A stretch of DNA of 64,000 nucleotides from Halobacteriovoraceae bacterium (GCA_002712005.1 PASP01000011.1:62001-126000); one strand, 5' to 3'. Counted from the first letter of the stretch, positions 51,792 through 63,126 are shown. The notes: generated by a model from the sequence alone, not told the origin. Made by a program: numbers and translations.

Positions 51792-54700
51792 ATGTGTCGC
51801 ACATTTTCATTTTTCTTCATTCGATTACTTCTGACGTTAGTTCTGTATTTTACAGTTCCCAATATTTACGCTCAAGTTCAAGGTTATGGTGTATTCCAAG
51901 GAAATACTACAACAGCTCCTAGTGATGTCGACAATTTATTTCAAGCAAATCCTTATTCGATAAAATGGAATATTGAGAAATTTGATTCTAGCTATTTTTC
52001 TCATTCCAATACTAATTTCTCGCATCAAATTACTTTTGCGACCGCTGGTAATTTTCACCTCTCTTTATCTATTCCATTAGAAGAGGTGAGTGGAAATAAT
52101 AGAAGGTCAGTTAGGGCAGAGGTATATATTAATGGCGCCCCTATTGATATAGGAAGAGCTGAGTCTGGTTATATACGAGATAATAACGATCACACAAAGA
52201 GCTCCCTTCATTTAGATCTCATTTTATCTGACTTAAAAGTAGATGATATTTTAGAAGTTAAAGTGATTAAGGCAACGACACCTACCGGGAAAGTTCGTAC
52301 TTCCGGAGCAAAACTTTTTCTACAGTATATAGAACCTGCCAGAGAGGTTCTCTTATTAAAAGGACAGGAGACGATTGCGGGAGCTAATTTAAACCCCATT
52401 AGCGCTACTCCTTTTTCATGGACAGAGACAGAACTGAAAACAGCCGCTTTTTCTCACTCATCAGCAGCAGGACAAAGCGTGACGTTTAATCAAAGTGGTG
52501 ATTATAGAGTATCTTTAAACATTCCTCTTCAAGATCCATCAGGATGTCCTAATTCAAATTATCGATCATCAGCTCAGGCCATAATAAAAGTAAATGGTTC
52601 TCAAGTAAATTCAGGTAGAGCATCTCAGGGATATATTAGATGTTATGAAGGTCATCAGTTTTCTTCGCTTCATTGGTTTGGAGTTCTCCATAATATTAGT
52701 TCTGGTCAAACTTTGACAGTAGATTTGGTAGGTGAGGCTGATGTAAATCAACAAATTATTATACCTTCATCGAAAAGTGCAAGCCTTAGTATCGAAAAGC
52801 TAGAGTCAGGTATTAAGAAGATTTCTTTATCCGGTAATCAATTAACGACGGGGAATAACTGGAATCCAACGAATGGTGGAAGTGTACGTTGGAGTAGTTC
52901 CATAGAGAAAGATAGCGATGTCTTTTCTCATTCGACATCAACAAATAATCATCAAATTACCTTCAGTGAAAGCGGTGACTATTTAATTCTCTATAATGAC
53001 GTTTTATCTAGTTCTGTTCAGAGGGCCAATCCTACTGTGCAATTTAGATTAAATGGGTCCCTTCCCGATGGTGCAGAATGTTCGACACATTATGTGAGAA
53101 ACTTAAATTCTCATAGTGAATCAAGTTGCTCCTTTTCTTACTTATTAGATAATGTCTCTTCAGGGGACCGATTAGACATTGCTCTTTCTGCAGAAGCCGC
53201 TAATGGAACAGTGAATGATAAGAATAATGCGCAATTAACGATTGTCCAAATTTCGAATAATGAGCCAATTGTTGATTTAGACAATATCCCTAATAAAATC
53301 ATTCATTTTGATTCATCTCGATTAGGAGATGTGTTGGATTCGGTAAATCGTAATGCTTCCGATCTTTCCTTTTCTGGAAATATTAAAACATTTAAAGATA
53401 TTTCAGAGAGTGAATTTCCTCACGATGCCGTTCAAACCAACGCAAGTTATCAGCCGGCCTTTAATCCAGAAACTAAGGTGATGTCATTTGATGGAGTAAA
53501 TGATTATTTCTTTATCGATAATGCAGACGATATTAATACAGGTACTACGAGTGAGAGGACCTTTGCTCTCGTGATAAGAACAGGCTCCGATGTATCAAGT
53601 CGTCAGATGATTTATGAAGAAGGGGGAACAGTACGAGGGATTAATATTTATATTGATAATGGATCAATCTATCTTGGGTTTTGGAATGATACTAATGATG
53701 GTGATGGAAGGCAGGGATTTGTAAGTACGAATACTTCAGTTTCTCCAAGAACGAATTATTACATTACTCTTGTCTATGATTATTCAAATTACACTGGACC
53801 GTCCGGACCAAATGGATTTTTGAGAGGAATGATTAATGGTACTCCATTTACCTTCTCAGGCACAACGACATCAAGGCTTTACAACCATCCAGGGAATATT
53901 GGTTTAGGAGCGATGAACAATGGTACTTGCTATCACGATAATTCGTGCCCAGGAGGAAATGGTAATTACTTTGGAGGAGATATATTTGAATTCATCGCAT
54001 ATAATTCTGCGATTTCTATCGCAATGGAAACAGAATATTACAATTTTCTATCTGAAAAATGGCCCGACCCATTTCCTGTACGAAATTTATTACTAGATTC
54101 TCAATATGTTTCTACTGCATCTTCTTCTCCTCTCATTACTTGGGATTCAAGTATTTCTACAGATGTTACAGATTATGTAGTTGGAGTAGGTTCTAATGAA
54201 ACAAATGATGATGTTCAAGCCTTTACAAGTGTAGGTAATATTAATTCAACAACTGTAAGCGGATTGAATTTAACGGAATGTTCCAGCTACTATGTTTTAG
54301 TTAAAGCTGTAGATAATGAACTCAAAGAATCGACAGTGGAGAGCAGTGTCTTTTTTAAATTCGATGGCACAATCCCAAGTGACCCCCAATCTCTAATATC
54401 AACAGGTGTTGCCTCAACAGCTCAATCTCCTGACTTTAGTTGGCAACCAGCTGTTGATAACTGTAGTCTTGAAAAATATGAGGTAGCACTTGGTTCTACT
54501 AGTGGTGGTGATGAAATTGAATCTTGGATTGATATTGGTACTAATTTAAACCATACTTTTAGAAATCTAAATTTGAATCTAGCAACAGATTACTACTTCT
54601 CAGTTCGGGCCATTGATGCTGCAGGAAATATTTCACAAGTTGTTTCATCTGCATCTTTTCAAGTCGATTCTTGTGCATCAACTGACAGTACAAATCCTTC

Positions 54701-57700
54701 TGACCCTAGTGGGTTAACAATATCAGGCTCTGCCGGAGCAACTTATTCACCCACACTTAGTTGGAATACAAGTACTGACAATTGTGGTATTAGTCACTAT
54801 GAGATTGCAATCGGATTAAGTCCTGGAGCAAGTGATGTTAAGAGTTTTACTTCTATATCTGACACAAATAACCACAAATTCTATAATCTTTCCCCACCTC
54901 TTTTAACAAATACAAATTATTATTTTTCATTAAGGTCTGTTGATCTTGCTGGAAATGAATCTTCTATTGTCTCTTCGAGTGCATGGTTATTAGATGGTCC
55001 AGGAGGGGTGAACTCAGGAATCTTACTGTGGCTTGATGCCAAAGATGAAAACTCATTTTATCAAGCTAATGATTGTAATTCGAATCAAGTAACTGCTAAT
55101 GGACAAAGCATTGGGTGTTGGAAGGATAAATCTTCCAACTCGAATCATGCTGTTGCGAGTGGAGGACAAAGACCACTATTTCAAACAAATGAGTTTAATG
55201 GCGCTAGTGTTGTACAATTTGACGGGTCCAATGACCGCTTGTCTTTTCCCGACCTTAATAATATCCGGACAGCTTTTTTTGTAAATAAATCTCTTTCTAC
55301 GAGTTATCAACCATTCTTGGGTCATTCGAGTTCAAATGACTGGTTTACAAATGATGACAGTTTACTGAGTTCCTCTGCCGCGAGCGCCTTGAGAAATGGA
55401 AACTGGAGAGTGTCACGAGTTGATGTAGAAAATCCTCTTCTTTATACCCAAAGTGGTCAGTTCAGTATTACATCTGTAGTCAGTACAGGGAATGTGTCGG
55501 CGAATCACCTTTCTTCTGATCGCTTGCAAAACGGTCGCTTCTTTAATGGACAATTTGCAGAAGTTATTCTTTTTGATCGAGCACTAACTCATTCCGAAAT
55601 AAATGATATTGAAAATTATCTTTATAATAAGTGGTTCTCAATTGCTCCTGAGCAGCTAAGTGGCCTGAGCCTATCATCAGAGTTTACTGCTATTTCTAAT
55701 CAGTCACCAGTTCTTACATGGAACGACTCTACAGCATTAGACTTTTCTCACTATGAAGTAGCGTTGGGAGATTCTCCTCATACGAATAATATTGCGGGAT
55801 GGCTGAACAATAATGCAACCAATAGCTTTTCTTACAATTCCTTCAATTTTACTGAATGTACCGATTATTTCTTAAGTGTACGAGCTGTGGATAGTGATGG
55901 AAATATTGGTGAGTCGGCGAGTAGTAATGGTTTTAAGTATGATGGCACAAACCCATCTGGTGTACCCCAAAGCTCGATTTCTCTGACGGGAGAAGCTTCA
56001 ATAAGTACCTCACCTATTTTATCTTGGGCTTCGGCAAGTGATAATTGCCAAATTGGTACATATGAAGTCTCCCTTGGTACCTCGTTAGGCTCAGATGATG
56101 TAAGAAGTTGGCAAGATATTGGTAATGTGAATGAGTATCAATACACAGGCCTTTCACTAACTTCTTCAGTAGACTATTTCCTTAATATTCGGGCCAAAGA
56201 TGCAGCAGGAAATTTATCGATTTCTAAAAGTTCTGATGCTTGGCAAGTTTCTAATTGTGTGGCTTCAGATACTACGAATCCTTTACCACCAACATCAGCT
56301 TATTTCACGGGAGAAGCCTCTTTGAGGCAGTCTCCTGTATTGTATTGGAGTCCGGGGAGTGATGAGTGTTCCTTTTCTCCCCATGAAGTCTCTGTTGGAG
56401 TTTCTCCAGGAGATACAAGTATAAGCTCATGGTTGGATGTGGGGGCTCTAGGAAGTTATCAATTTAACCTAAATCAGAACTTAACTTATGGACAAAATTA
56501 TTTTTTCAATATTAGGGCCGTTGATCTCGCTGGTAATTATTCAACTGTTCTTTCAAGTTCAGCTTGGAGTTTAAATACTCCTGGTAATGTAAATCCTCTC
56601 GGTCTTAATTTATGGATTGATGTCGATGATTCTGAAACTCTATTTACTGATCAAGCTTGTTCTAATGCCGTCGCAAATAATTTTGCTCCCGTTGGTTGTG
56701 TTAAAGACTTAAGTGGTAATGACAATCATTTAACTATTGGAAGTAATTCCAATAAACCAACTTATATTAATCGCTATTTTAATGATAAATTTGGTCTCTA
56801 TTTCGATGGTGGCTCTAATGAGTTTTTAAACTTTACGAATACTTTAAGTGATATTCGTACTGTTTTTTGGGTAATTAAAGAAGACGTAGCAAATGCTGGA
56901 AATAGCGCGCCTCTATTGGGTGACAATAATGGAACGACTCGTGATTTTAGAAGGGCTTCAACACTAGGTCCATTCTTTTCAAGTTCAGCAGCAGCGCAGG
57001 TAAGAAACGGAAACTTACGACTTAATCAAAGCGATATTAATGGTCAGGTCGTTTCGGTACCTACGTCAGAATCTGTCGTTTCTCTAGTAACCCAATCAAA
57101 TGCTACAGCATCAAGTTTTTCCAGAGATAATCTAAGCTGCTGTGGAAATCAAACGTTTGGTGGTGTTTTAGCTGAACTCATTATTTTCAATAGAGCTCTA
57201 AGTACCAACGAAGTTGAAGATATTGAAAATTATCTTATGACGAAATGGAATATATCAGTTGATTCCACGGAATGGGTTGGTGGTGTGAGTTCTGACTGGA
57301 ATAATGCATCTAATTGGTCAAACGGAGTTCCCACTTCTCAAATGGATTGTGTCATAGCAGATCGAACATTTGACCCTGAATTGAGTGGTGGAGGACATAG
57401 TTGTCAAAATTTATTTTTGAATTCAGGTAGTCTTACTTTTCTTAATTCAACAGCAGCTCGTTTAGAAATTTATGGGAATATTGAAATTAATTCTTCAAAT
57501 ACATCTCTTAATATTAATGATGGTTTAATTAATCTAAAAGACGATGGTTCCAATTCTACAGATCAAATGATCAACTCTGGTAATCATACTATGAGATTAG
57601 ATTTCACTAAATCAGCAGGGGGGAAGGTCACTGTATCACATGATGCGGAACTTCTCGATTTTGAATTACCCTTAGGGGGGAGTTTTGAATTTGAGGTATC

Positions 57701-60700
57701 CAGCGGAGTGACTCTTGAACTTCCTCAAGGACTCGTTCAAAGAGGAGCGAGTTTTAATCTTCTTGGAGGAGCCAATTTATTTATTGCTGATGGACAAGGT
57801 ATCTTGGTTGAAGGTGGAACATTCAAGATTTCAGGTATAAATGATTCTTTGGATCAGAACTTAACAAATAAAGGTCATATTTTTTCTGATGGAAGATGGA
57901 GTTTTGAGGCAACTGGTGGAGGAGTTAGCTTTACTGGTTTTATAATTGATAGAGTTGATGTCAATGGTATTGTTCTTAGTGGGGACTCTAATTTATTGAG
58001 TTTTGACGGAGGGCAATTTGTTCATCTTGTAGAGGATTATATCACTCCTGTTAGGGCCCTTCAGCTAAATACTTCTTCAATCATAAGTGAAACAATAGCT
58101 AGAAATGTAGGTTTTAATTGGGGAGTGGCCAATTCGGGCTATAGGGGAAATCCTACTTCAGTAGATAATTACTTTCTTGTTTATGCACCTAACTGTGGAG
58201 GGGGAACTCTTATCTTTGATCAATGGTTTGGTGACTTTTGGGGGGAAAGTGAATCTTTCGATACCGAGCTAAAGCTATATGATAATGAGGATGGTGGAAA
58301 CTGTACTCTAAATATGGATATTGCAGCTTCTCCAGTAACTCTAACTGACATGAGTGCTACTGGTTTCGATCAAAGTATATTAATTGAATGGGAAACAGGG
58401 TCTGAATTAAATCATCTTGGCTTTAATATCTATCGATCCGAAAGTCCTAACGAAGGGTTCGCCCAAATTAATCAAGACCTCATTAGAAACTACCTAACAT
58501 CTGGAGATTTTAAAGGACGTTATCGATTTGAAGATAAAGAGTTAGATAATGATAGAGTCTACTATTACCTCATAGAAGATGTCGCAACTGATGGGGAAAG
58601 GAAACTTCATGGTCCTGTTTTCGCAAGAACATCTCAAGATGCAGGTGATATTCCTTTACCTGACTCAAATACAAATAGACCCATAGATGAGCCTGGGGCA
58701 GTTGATTTAGGTGGCGGTGTAAGTTTGTTAACACAAATTAAGGGAAGTTTCAGAGTTTCTATTAATCCTGCAACTCTAACAGCTTCATTGAGTTCATGGG
58801 ATAGTGATTACTTAGATTTAGAAATTCCTGGTTATGCTAAGTTTGGTAATGTAGGAAGTCCTGCTCTTTTAGAAAAGAAAATTTTAATCCCTGTTTCAGA
58901 TGCTTATTCATCTGTTGTTTCTGAACGTTATTCAATTACGACAAGCGATGAATCATCGATTTTATCAAATAAGAAAGTTACTCCAAATCCAAGCTTTGCT
59001 ACAGATGCATCAGGTGTGCAGAGACCACTTTACTCGATAGATGGAGAAGCTTATGGGCTCAATCAACTTCTACCAGAGAATTGGTATGAAATAAGCTCCC
59101 AAACGGTGAGTATATTAGGTAAACATTACGTTGAAATTATCGTATTCCCCCTAAAGTATAATCCCTCTACAGATGAATTAACTAAACTGAATCAGATTAT
59201 TCTTGATGTTGGATTAGAAGGAAGAATATGGAGTAGAGATCCCAATGAAAGTACTCATACCGTTTCTCCAAATATTGCCGAAGGGGCCCTGACGATCTCT
59301 TATCTTAAAGAAGGAATGTATAAGATTTCTTATGATCAACTCATTGCTGAGCATTTAGCAGGCCCGTTTGACGAATTAGAGGTCTCTCAAATTCGAGGCT
59401 ATTATCACAATAAAGAAATCCCTCTTCTTATAGAATCAAGTGACAACTATTTTAATAGTGGTGATGAAATTATTTTCTTTGGGAAGTATATCGAATCACT
59501 AGAGGATCTAAGTGATAATGTGGTTATTAGTCCATATGCGATAGTCAATGACGATGTAGATGAGGGAGATCCTCTAAGAATAAAAAATCTAAAACCCTTG
59601 AATAACTCTTTTACGTCATTAAGAGAAGCATCTCTTGAAACAATTGTTTTTTCGGATGATCAATATGCTGTATTCGATAATCCTTTAGGAAATGGTTTCG
59701 ACCATTTATACATGAAGAGAATCTATACTCAAAATGGTGCTGGAATAAATTCGAACTCTCGTCTTGTACTAAATGCTGATATCGATGAAGCAGACCAGAA
59801 TCAAGAAGAAATCCGAATCAGCGTAGACTTGAGTGGTAGAGGTGTATTAGAAGATAACCCCAAACACAATCTAAGATTAACGGTTAATGGGATTGATGTT
59901 GAAGATATTAGTTTTCAAATTAATACTCCTGTATCAATAGACTTTTATGTGCCTCTTCATTATTTCCTAGATGGCAGTAATGAAATTACTCTTACTGCTT
60001 TAGGTAATCTTGTCTCTCCTGGCGACTATGATCTCTTGGATATAAATGAAGTACAAATTACTTATGAGAGAAAATTAATCTATGATCGTGAACAAGTCAT
60101 TCTCAAAGGTGGTTCTGGAGGACAGAAGGTTGAAGTATTCGGAATGGGGTCTTCAGATGTCAGAGTCTTTGATATTGGCGATTCATCGAATGTCTTTGAG
60201 TATCAAGAAACCTATATCGATAGTTTTGATAACGGTACGAGCTACCTTGTAACTTTTAAGTCTCTTTTTGGAGGATCAAATAATTCTGGGGGGGACCAGA
60301 TCCTAGTTAGGGATAATGAATTTTTTGAGCCCAATCAAATTGAACTTAACTATGGTAGAGATATCCTTCTTCGCAACTATGAGAATGATTTTGATTACAT
60401 CATCGTGGCAAAATCGCATTTAATACCCAGTGCTAGAAGACTTGCAGATTATCGTGGTCAAGATGGATTTAATCCCTTGGTGATTTCATTTTCTCAAATT
60501 TATGATGAGTTTAATCATGGAAGAGTTTCTTCTTATGCCATTAATGAATTTCTCCAATATGCTTATACAAATTGGAAAACGAAACCAAAATATTTATTTC
60601 TATTGGGAGATGCTTCTTATGATCCTAAAGATAGATTAGGGATTATGGGTAAAAACACTGAACCAATTTTTCTAACTTCAGGAGTTGATAACGACTTTGG

Positions 60701-61706
60701 TTCAGATTTTTCACTTGGTATTTTAAACTTTGGAGAGGAAGATGAAAGTTTAAGGCCTTATTTATCGATTGGGCGTCTACCTACTGATGATCTATACCTT
60801 ATTGACTCCTATATTGATAAGTTAATTGATTTCGAAACAGGTTCGGTTAGTCCAATTCAGAATGTAAAAAAATTCGATTTTATAATTGGGCAAGGATCCG
60901 AAAATGAAAATTTTACTAAAATGGCTTTAGAATTAGGAAACACCGTTCTTTCTTCCAATAGAGAGTTTTCGCTAGAAATGATAGATCATAAAGATTATGC
61001 GGATAGTGAACTCATGAATGATGAAGTGATCGCTTCCTTTAATGATTCTCCTTTATTTTTGACCTATCTTGGGCACGGAGCAGAGGATCTATGGGGACTA
61101 GATGGTTTCTTCGAGGCAACTCATGCTGATTCATTAGAAAATATGGAAACGCCCATTGTTATAGGACTAAATTGTTTAAATGGATACTTTTATGATCCAG
61201 ACGAAACTTGGTATAGTTTAGGGGAAAGCCTTGTTTTAAATCCTAATCACGGAGCAATCGCATTTTACGGATCGACAAGTTTAACAAGTCCTCAGTCTCA
61301 AATTAAATTGGCGACAAGCTTTTTCTCATTATTTGGACAAAAAAGTAAAACCCATCAAACTGATGTGCGACTCGGTGAAGTCATGCTTTCATCAAGTCTA
61401 TCACTTTCTAATAATGAAGTAGATTCAGAGATGCTTAAGAGTTTGATTCTCTTTGGGGATCCAGCTTTAAAATTTCCAGAAGGAGCATTTTCTAAGCCTA
61501 TTGCTCCTCCAAAAAGTGCTCTTCCTAAGGAAACGGTGGTTGAAAGTACGAGTTCTGGGGGAGGCTGTTCTCTTCTCGCTGATACAGGTGCAGGATCAAA
61601 GACAAGTTCACCGATAGATTATTTTTATTATCTAATTGAAGTTCTACTCTATATTCTTATTTATCGTAGAGCAAAGAAGCATTTTCTCTTAGCGAAGCGT
61701 TTTTAA
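51792..61706 (+). CDS. Giant secreted gingipain-like (peptidase C25) protein with C-terminal sorting tail
   Basis: A 3304-residue protein. A signal peptide (residues 1-27) is followed by three tandem beta modules with the recurring 'FSHS...ITF...G.Y' pattern (about 28-490). Three LamG-like regions (about 500-750, 1070-1280, 1590-1820) alternate with fibronectin-III-like repeats ('SWQPAVDNCSLEKYEVALGS'). Near 1830 'WNNASNWSNGVP' begins another beta domain. A C25 protease follows to about 3235, with catalytic His3095 ('YLGHG') and Cys3128 ('LNCLNG'). The end has 'SSGGGCSLLADTG' (Cys3259), a hydrophobic helix and basic residues, like MYXO-CTERM-type sorting tails. Probably an exported, surface-held adhesin-protease. 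Confidence 0.87.
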   Translation: MCRTFSFFFIRLLLTLVLYFTVPNIYAQVQGYGVFQGNTTTAPSDVDNLFQANPYSIKWNIEKFDSSYFSHSNTNFSHQITFATAGNFHLSLSIPLEEVSGNNRRSVRAEVYINGAPIDIGRAESGYIRDNNDHTKSSLHLDLILSDLKVDDILEVKVIKATTPTGKVRTSGAKLFLQYIEPAREVLLLKGQETIAGANLNPISATPFSWTETELKTAAFSHSSAAGQSVTFNQSGDYRVSLNIPLQDPSGCPNSNYRSSAQAIIKVNGSQVNSGRASQGYIRCYEGHQFSSLHWFGVLHNISSGQTLTVDLVGEADVNQQIIIPSSKSASLSIEKLESGIKKISLSGNQLTTGNNWNPTNGGSVRWSSSIEKDSDVFSHSTSTNNHQITFSESGDYLILYNDVLSSSVQRANPTVQFRLNGSLPDGAECSTHYVRNLNSHSESSCSFSYLLDNVSSGDRLDIALSAEAANGTVNDKNNAQLTIVQISNNEPIVDLDNIPNKIIHFDSSRLGDVLDSVNRNASDLSFSGNIKTFKDISESEFPHDAVQTNASYQPAFNPETKVMSFDGVNDYFFIDNADDINTGTTSERTFALVIRTGSDVSSRQMIYEEGGTVRGINIYIDNGSIYLGFWNDTNDGDGRQGFVSTNTSVSPRTNYYITLVYDYSNYTGPSGPNGFLRGMINGTPFTFSGTTTSRLYNHPGNIGLGAMNNGTCYHDNSCPGGNGNYFGGDIFEFIAYNSAISIAMETEYYNFLSEKWPDPFPVRNLLLDSQYVSTASSSPLITWDSSISTDVTDYVVGVGSNETNDDVQAFTSVGNINSTTVSGLNLTECSSYYVLVKAVDNELKESTVESSVFFKFDGTIPSDPQSLISTGVASTAQSPDFSWQPAVDNCSLEKYEVALGSTSGGDEIESWIDIGTNLNHTFRNLNLNLATDYYFSVRAIDAAGNISQVVSSASFQVDSCASTDSTNPSDPSGLTISGSAGATYSPTLSWNTSTDNCGISHYEIAIGLSPGASDVKSFTSISDTNNHKFYNLSPPLLTNTNYYFSLRSVDLAGNESSIVSSSAWLLDGPGGVNSGILLWLDAKDENSFYQANDCNSNQVTANGQSIGCWKDKSSNSNHAVASGGQRPLFQTNEFNGASVVQFDGSNDRLSFPDLNNIRTAFFVNKSLSTSYQPFLGHSSSNDWFTNDDSLLSSSAASALRNGNWRVSRVDVENPLLYTQSGQFSITSVVSTGNVSANHLSSDRLQNGRFFNGQFAEVILFDRALTHSEINDIENYLYNKWFSIAPEQLSGLSLSSEFTAISNQSPVLTWNDSTALDFSHYEVALGDSPHTNNIAGWLNNNATNSFSYNSFNFTECTDYFLSVRAVDSDGNIGESASSNGFKYDGTNPSGVPQSSISLTGEASISTSPILSWASASDNCQIGTYEVSLGTSLGSDDVRSWQDIGNVNEYQYTGLSLTSSVDYFLNIRAKDAAGNLSISKSSDAWQVSNCVASDTTNPLPPTSAYFTGEASLRQSPVLYWSPGSDECSFSPHEVSVGVSPGDTSISSWLDVGALGSYQFNLNQNLTYGQNYFFNIRAVDLAGNYSTVLSSSAWSLNTPGNVNPLGLNLWIDVDDSETLFTDQACSNAVANNFAPVGCVKDLSGNDNHLTIGSNSNKPTYINRYFNDKFGLYFDGGSNEFLNFTNTLSDIRTVFWVIKEDVANAGNSAPLLGDNNGTTRDFRRASTLGPFFSSSAAAQVRNGNLRLNQSDINGQVVSVPTSESVVSLVTQSNATASSFSRDNLSCCGNQTFGGVLAELIIFNRALSTNEVEDIENYLMTKWNISVDSTEWVGGVSSDWNNASNWSNGVPTSQMDCVIADRTFDPELSGGGHSCQNLFLNSGSLTFLNSTAARLEIYGNIEINSSNTSLNINDGLINLKDDGSNSTDQMINSGNHTMRLDFTKSAGGKVTVSHDAELLDFELPLGGSFEFEVSSGVTLELPQGLVQRGASFNLLGGANLFIADGQGILVEGGTFKISGINDSLDQNLTNKGHIFSDGRWSFEATGGGVSFTGFIIDRVDVNGIVLSGDSNLLSFDGGQFVHLVEDYITPVRALQLNTSSIISETIARNVGFNWGVANSGYRGNPTSVDNYFLVYAPNCGGGTLIFDQWFGDFWGESESFDTELKLYDNEDGGNCTLNMDIAASPVTLTDMSATGFDQSILIEWETGSELNHLGFNIYRSESPNEGFAQINQDLIRNYLTSGDFKGRYRFEDKELDNDRVYYYLIEDVATDGERKLHGPVFARTSQDAGDIPLPDSNTNRPIDEPGAVDLGGGVSLLTQIKGSFRVSINPATLTASLSSWDSDYLDLEIPGYAKFGNVGSPALLEKKILIPVSDAYSSVVSERYSITTSDESSILSNKKVTPNPSFATDASGVQRPLYSIDGEAYGLNQLLPENWYEISSQTVSILGKHYVEIIVFPLKYNPSTDELTKLNQIILDVGLEGRIWSRDPNESTHTVSPNIAEGALTISYLKEGMYKISYDQLIAEHLAGPFDELEVSQIRGYYHNKEIPLLIESSDNYFNSGDEIIFFGKYIESLEDLSDNVVISPYAIVNDDVDEGDPLRIKNLKPLNNSFTSLREASLETIVFSDDQYAVFDNPLGNGFDHLYMKRIYTQNGAGINSNSRLVLNADIDEADQNQEEIRISVDLSGRGVLEDNPKHNLRLTVNGIDVEDISFQINTPVSIDFYVPLHYFLDGSNEITLTALGNLVSPGDYDLLDINEVQITYERKLIYDREQVILKGGSGGQKVEVFGMGSSDVRVFDIGDSSNVFEYQETYIDSFDNGTSYLVTFKSLFGGSNNSGGDQILVRDNEFFEPNQIELNYGRDILLRNYENDFDYIIVAKSHLIPSARRLADYRGQDGFNPLVISFSQIYDEFNHGRVSSYAINEFLQYAYTNWKTKPKYLFLLGDASYDPKDRLGIMGKNTEPIFLTSGVDNDFGSDFSLGILNFGEEDESLRPYLSIGRLPTDDLYLIDSYIDKLIDFETGSVSPIQNVKKFDFIIGQGSENENFTKMALELGNTVLSSNREFSLEMIDHKDYADSELMNDEVIASFNDSPLFLTYLGHGAEDLWGLDGFFEATHADSLENMETPIVIGLNCLNGYFYDPDETWYSLGESLVLNPNHGAIAFYGSTSLTSPQSQIKLATSFFSLFGQKSKTHQTDVRLGEVMLSSSLSLSNNEVDSEMLKSLILFGDPALKFPEGAFSKPIAPPKSALPKETVVESTSSGGGCSLLADTGAGSKTSSPIDYFYYLIEVLLYILIYRRAKKHFLLAKRF

Positions 61707-62507
61707 TCTTACACCTTTTTTACGATAGATTTTAAGAGCATATTTCATCGCTTTATAACTGATGATCATGGCGATTAATCCTATTGCGAGAATATAACAT
61801 AGACTTGATAAGTATGAAGTAATACTGAGAATCTTCTCTGCACTTAAGATCAGTCGAGTTTGTTTGACAAGATAGAAGAAGGGGTTGAGTCCTGATATTA
61901 AACCTGTGAAAAACTTCGGAAATACTGCAATTGGAAAATAAGCACCAGATGTAACGGAAAGCAATGTAGTTATAATTCCTGTTACAGAGCTTCCACGGCG
62001 AAAATGAATGTAAAGCGCACAATTGATCAGGCCCAGAGAAATAAAAAGTGGGAGGGCCATGATATTTAGCAAGAGAGCAAATAAGAACTCGATAAATCCG
62101 AAAGAATAGTTAGAAATAATGAAGAGTATGAGAAGCTCAACAAATAAAAAGAGCCCACTATATAAGAGAGAACTTATTCCTTTATTTAAGATAATTCTGA
62201 AAAAAGGGGTCTTAGTATTTAAAAGGGTATCAAAAATCCCATTGCTAATAATAATTCGTGTATGTTGATTGAAAAAAACGAGAGCATCGCATGCGAGCCT
62301 TAAAGTCAGGTCTCCAATGATAATATACTCAAAAACATTCACATGATTAAGGTCTGTGAAAGTCTCGGAGAGGTTATAGGCTTTTGAAGCAAAAAATAGA
62401 AAGAGTATATTGAATATAATCGACAGGAATCTAAAGAGAATGATTTGATAAGATGAGAAATTATTTCTCCTTTCGAGAATGAAAAAAAGGATTAAGGAAC
62501 TAAGCAT
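61689..62507 (-). CDS. ABC-2 type transporter permease
   Basis: A 272-residue protein with six hydrophobic segments (about residues 22-42, 55-75, 110-135, 140-165, 178-195 and 233-255), as in ABC-2 export permeases for polysaccharides, peptides or drugs. The ATPase gene precedes it with an 8-base overlap, so the pair is one exporter. It overlaps the convergent protease gene by 18 bases. The cargo is not evident; the RiPP peptide or a glycan are possible. Confidence 0.82.
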   Translation of the reverse strand: MLSSLILFFILERRNNFSSYQIILFRFLSIIFNILFLFFASKAYNLSETFTDLNHVNVFEYIIIGDLTLRLACDALVFFNQHTRIIISNGIFDTLLNTKTPFFRIILNKGISSLLYSGLFLFVELLILFIISNYSFGFIEFLFALLLNIMALPLFISLGLINCALYIHFRRGSSVTGIITTLLSVTSGAYFPIAVFPKFFTGLISGLNPFFYLVKQTRLILSAEKILSITSYLSSLCYILAIGLIAMIISYKAMKYALKIYRKKGVRLKTLR

Positions 62508-63126
62508 TTTGAATTCCTTTTCCTGTTAGGAGAATCTTCGAATAGGTTTTCATAGAGTCTTGAATCTTATGATCAGTTACCCAAACGAGATGGTCCTGAG
62601 AGAGAGCTTCTAAAATTTCGGTGACCCTGTCTCTGTTTTTTTCATCCAAGCTTACAAAAGGTTCATCAAAGAGGTAAAAATGGGCGTCTTTAGTTAAGGC
62701 AATGGCAATGTTAATCAGCTGGCGCATTCCTGTCGAGCATTCACCATAGCGGGTAATCAAGGCTTGTTGAAAACTATCACTCTTATTTAATATCTGCATC
62801 CATAATAAATCTTCTCTATATTCTCTTTGATTCAGCTGAAAAAATAAGCGAAGAGTTTCCCTACCTGTAAGATTAGGAAAGGAGCATTCATTTTGAGTTT
62901 GAAGTAAAGATATTTGGTTTTCACTTAAGGGATGGCCCTTTACATGAATTTGACCGGAGTGAGCTTGAGCTAATCCTCCCAAAATTCTCAGAAGAGTAGT
63001 CTTACCTGATCCATTTTCTCCTATAAGATAGAAGAGCTCTGCACTAGGGCAATGAAAGGATAGATTTTCAAAGAGAAGTTCTTTCTGGTTTGGATAGCGG
63101 AAACTAAGATTTTCTATATTCAACAT
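62500..63126 (-). CDS. ABC transporter ATP-binding protein
   Basis: A 208-residue ABC ATPase with Walker A 'IGENGSGKTTLLRILGGL' near residue 36, signature 'GECSTGMRQLINIAIALT' near residue 127, Walker B 'FYLFDEPFVSLDEKNRD', and the H-loop in 'WVTDHKIQ'. The signature is STGMRQ rather than LSGGQ, typical of CcmA/DrrA-type exporters. It pairs with the ABC-2 permease encoded directly after it and powers export. Confidence 0.93.
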   Translation of the reverse strand: MLNIENLSFRYPNQKELLFENLSFHCPSAELFYLIGENGSGKTTLLRILGGLAQAHSGQIHVKGHPLSENQISLLQTQNECSFPNLTGRETLRLFFQLNQREYREDLLWMQILNKSDSFQQALITRYGECSTGMRQLINIAIALTKDAHFYLFDEPFVSLDEKNRDRVTEILEALSQDHLVWVTDHKIQDSMKTYSKILLTGKGIQNA

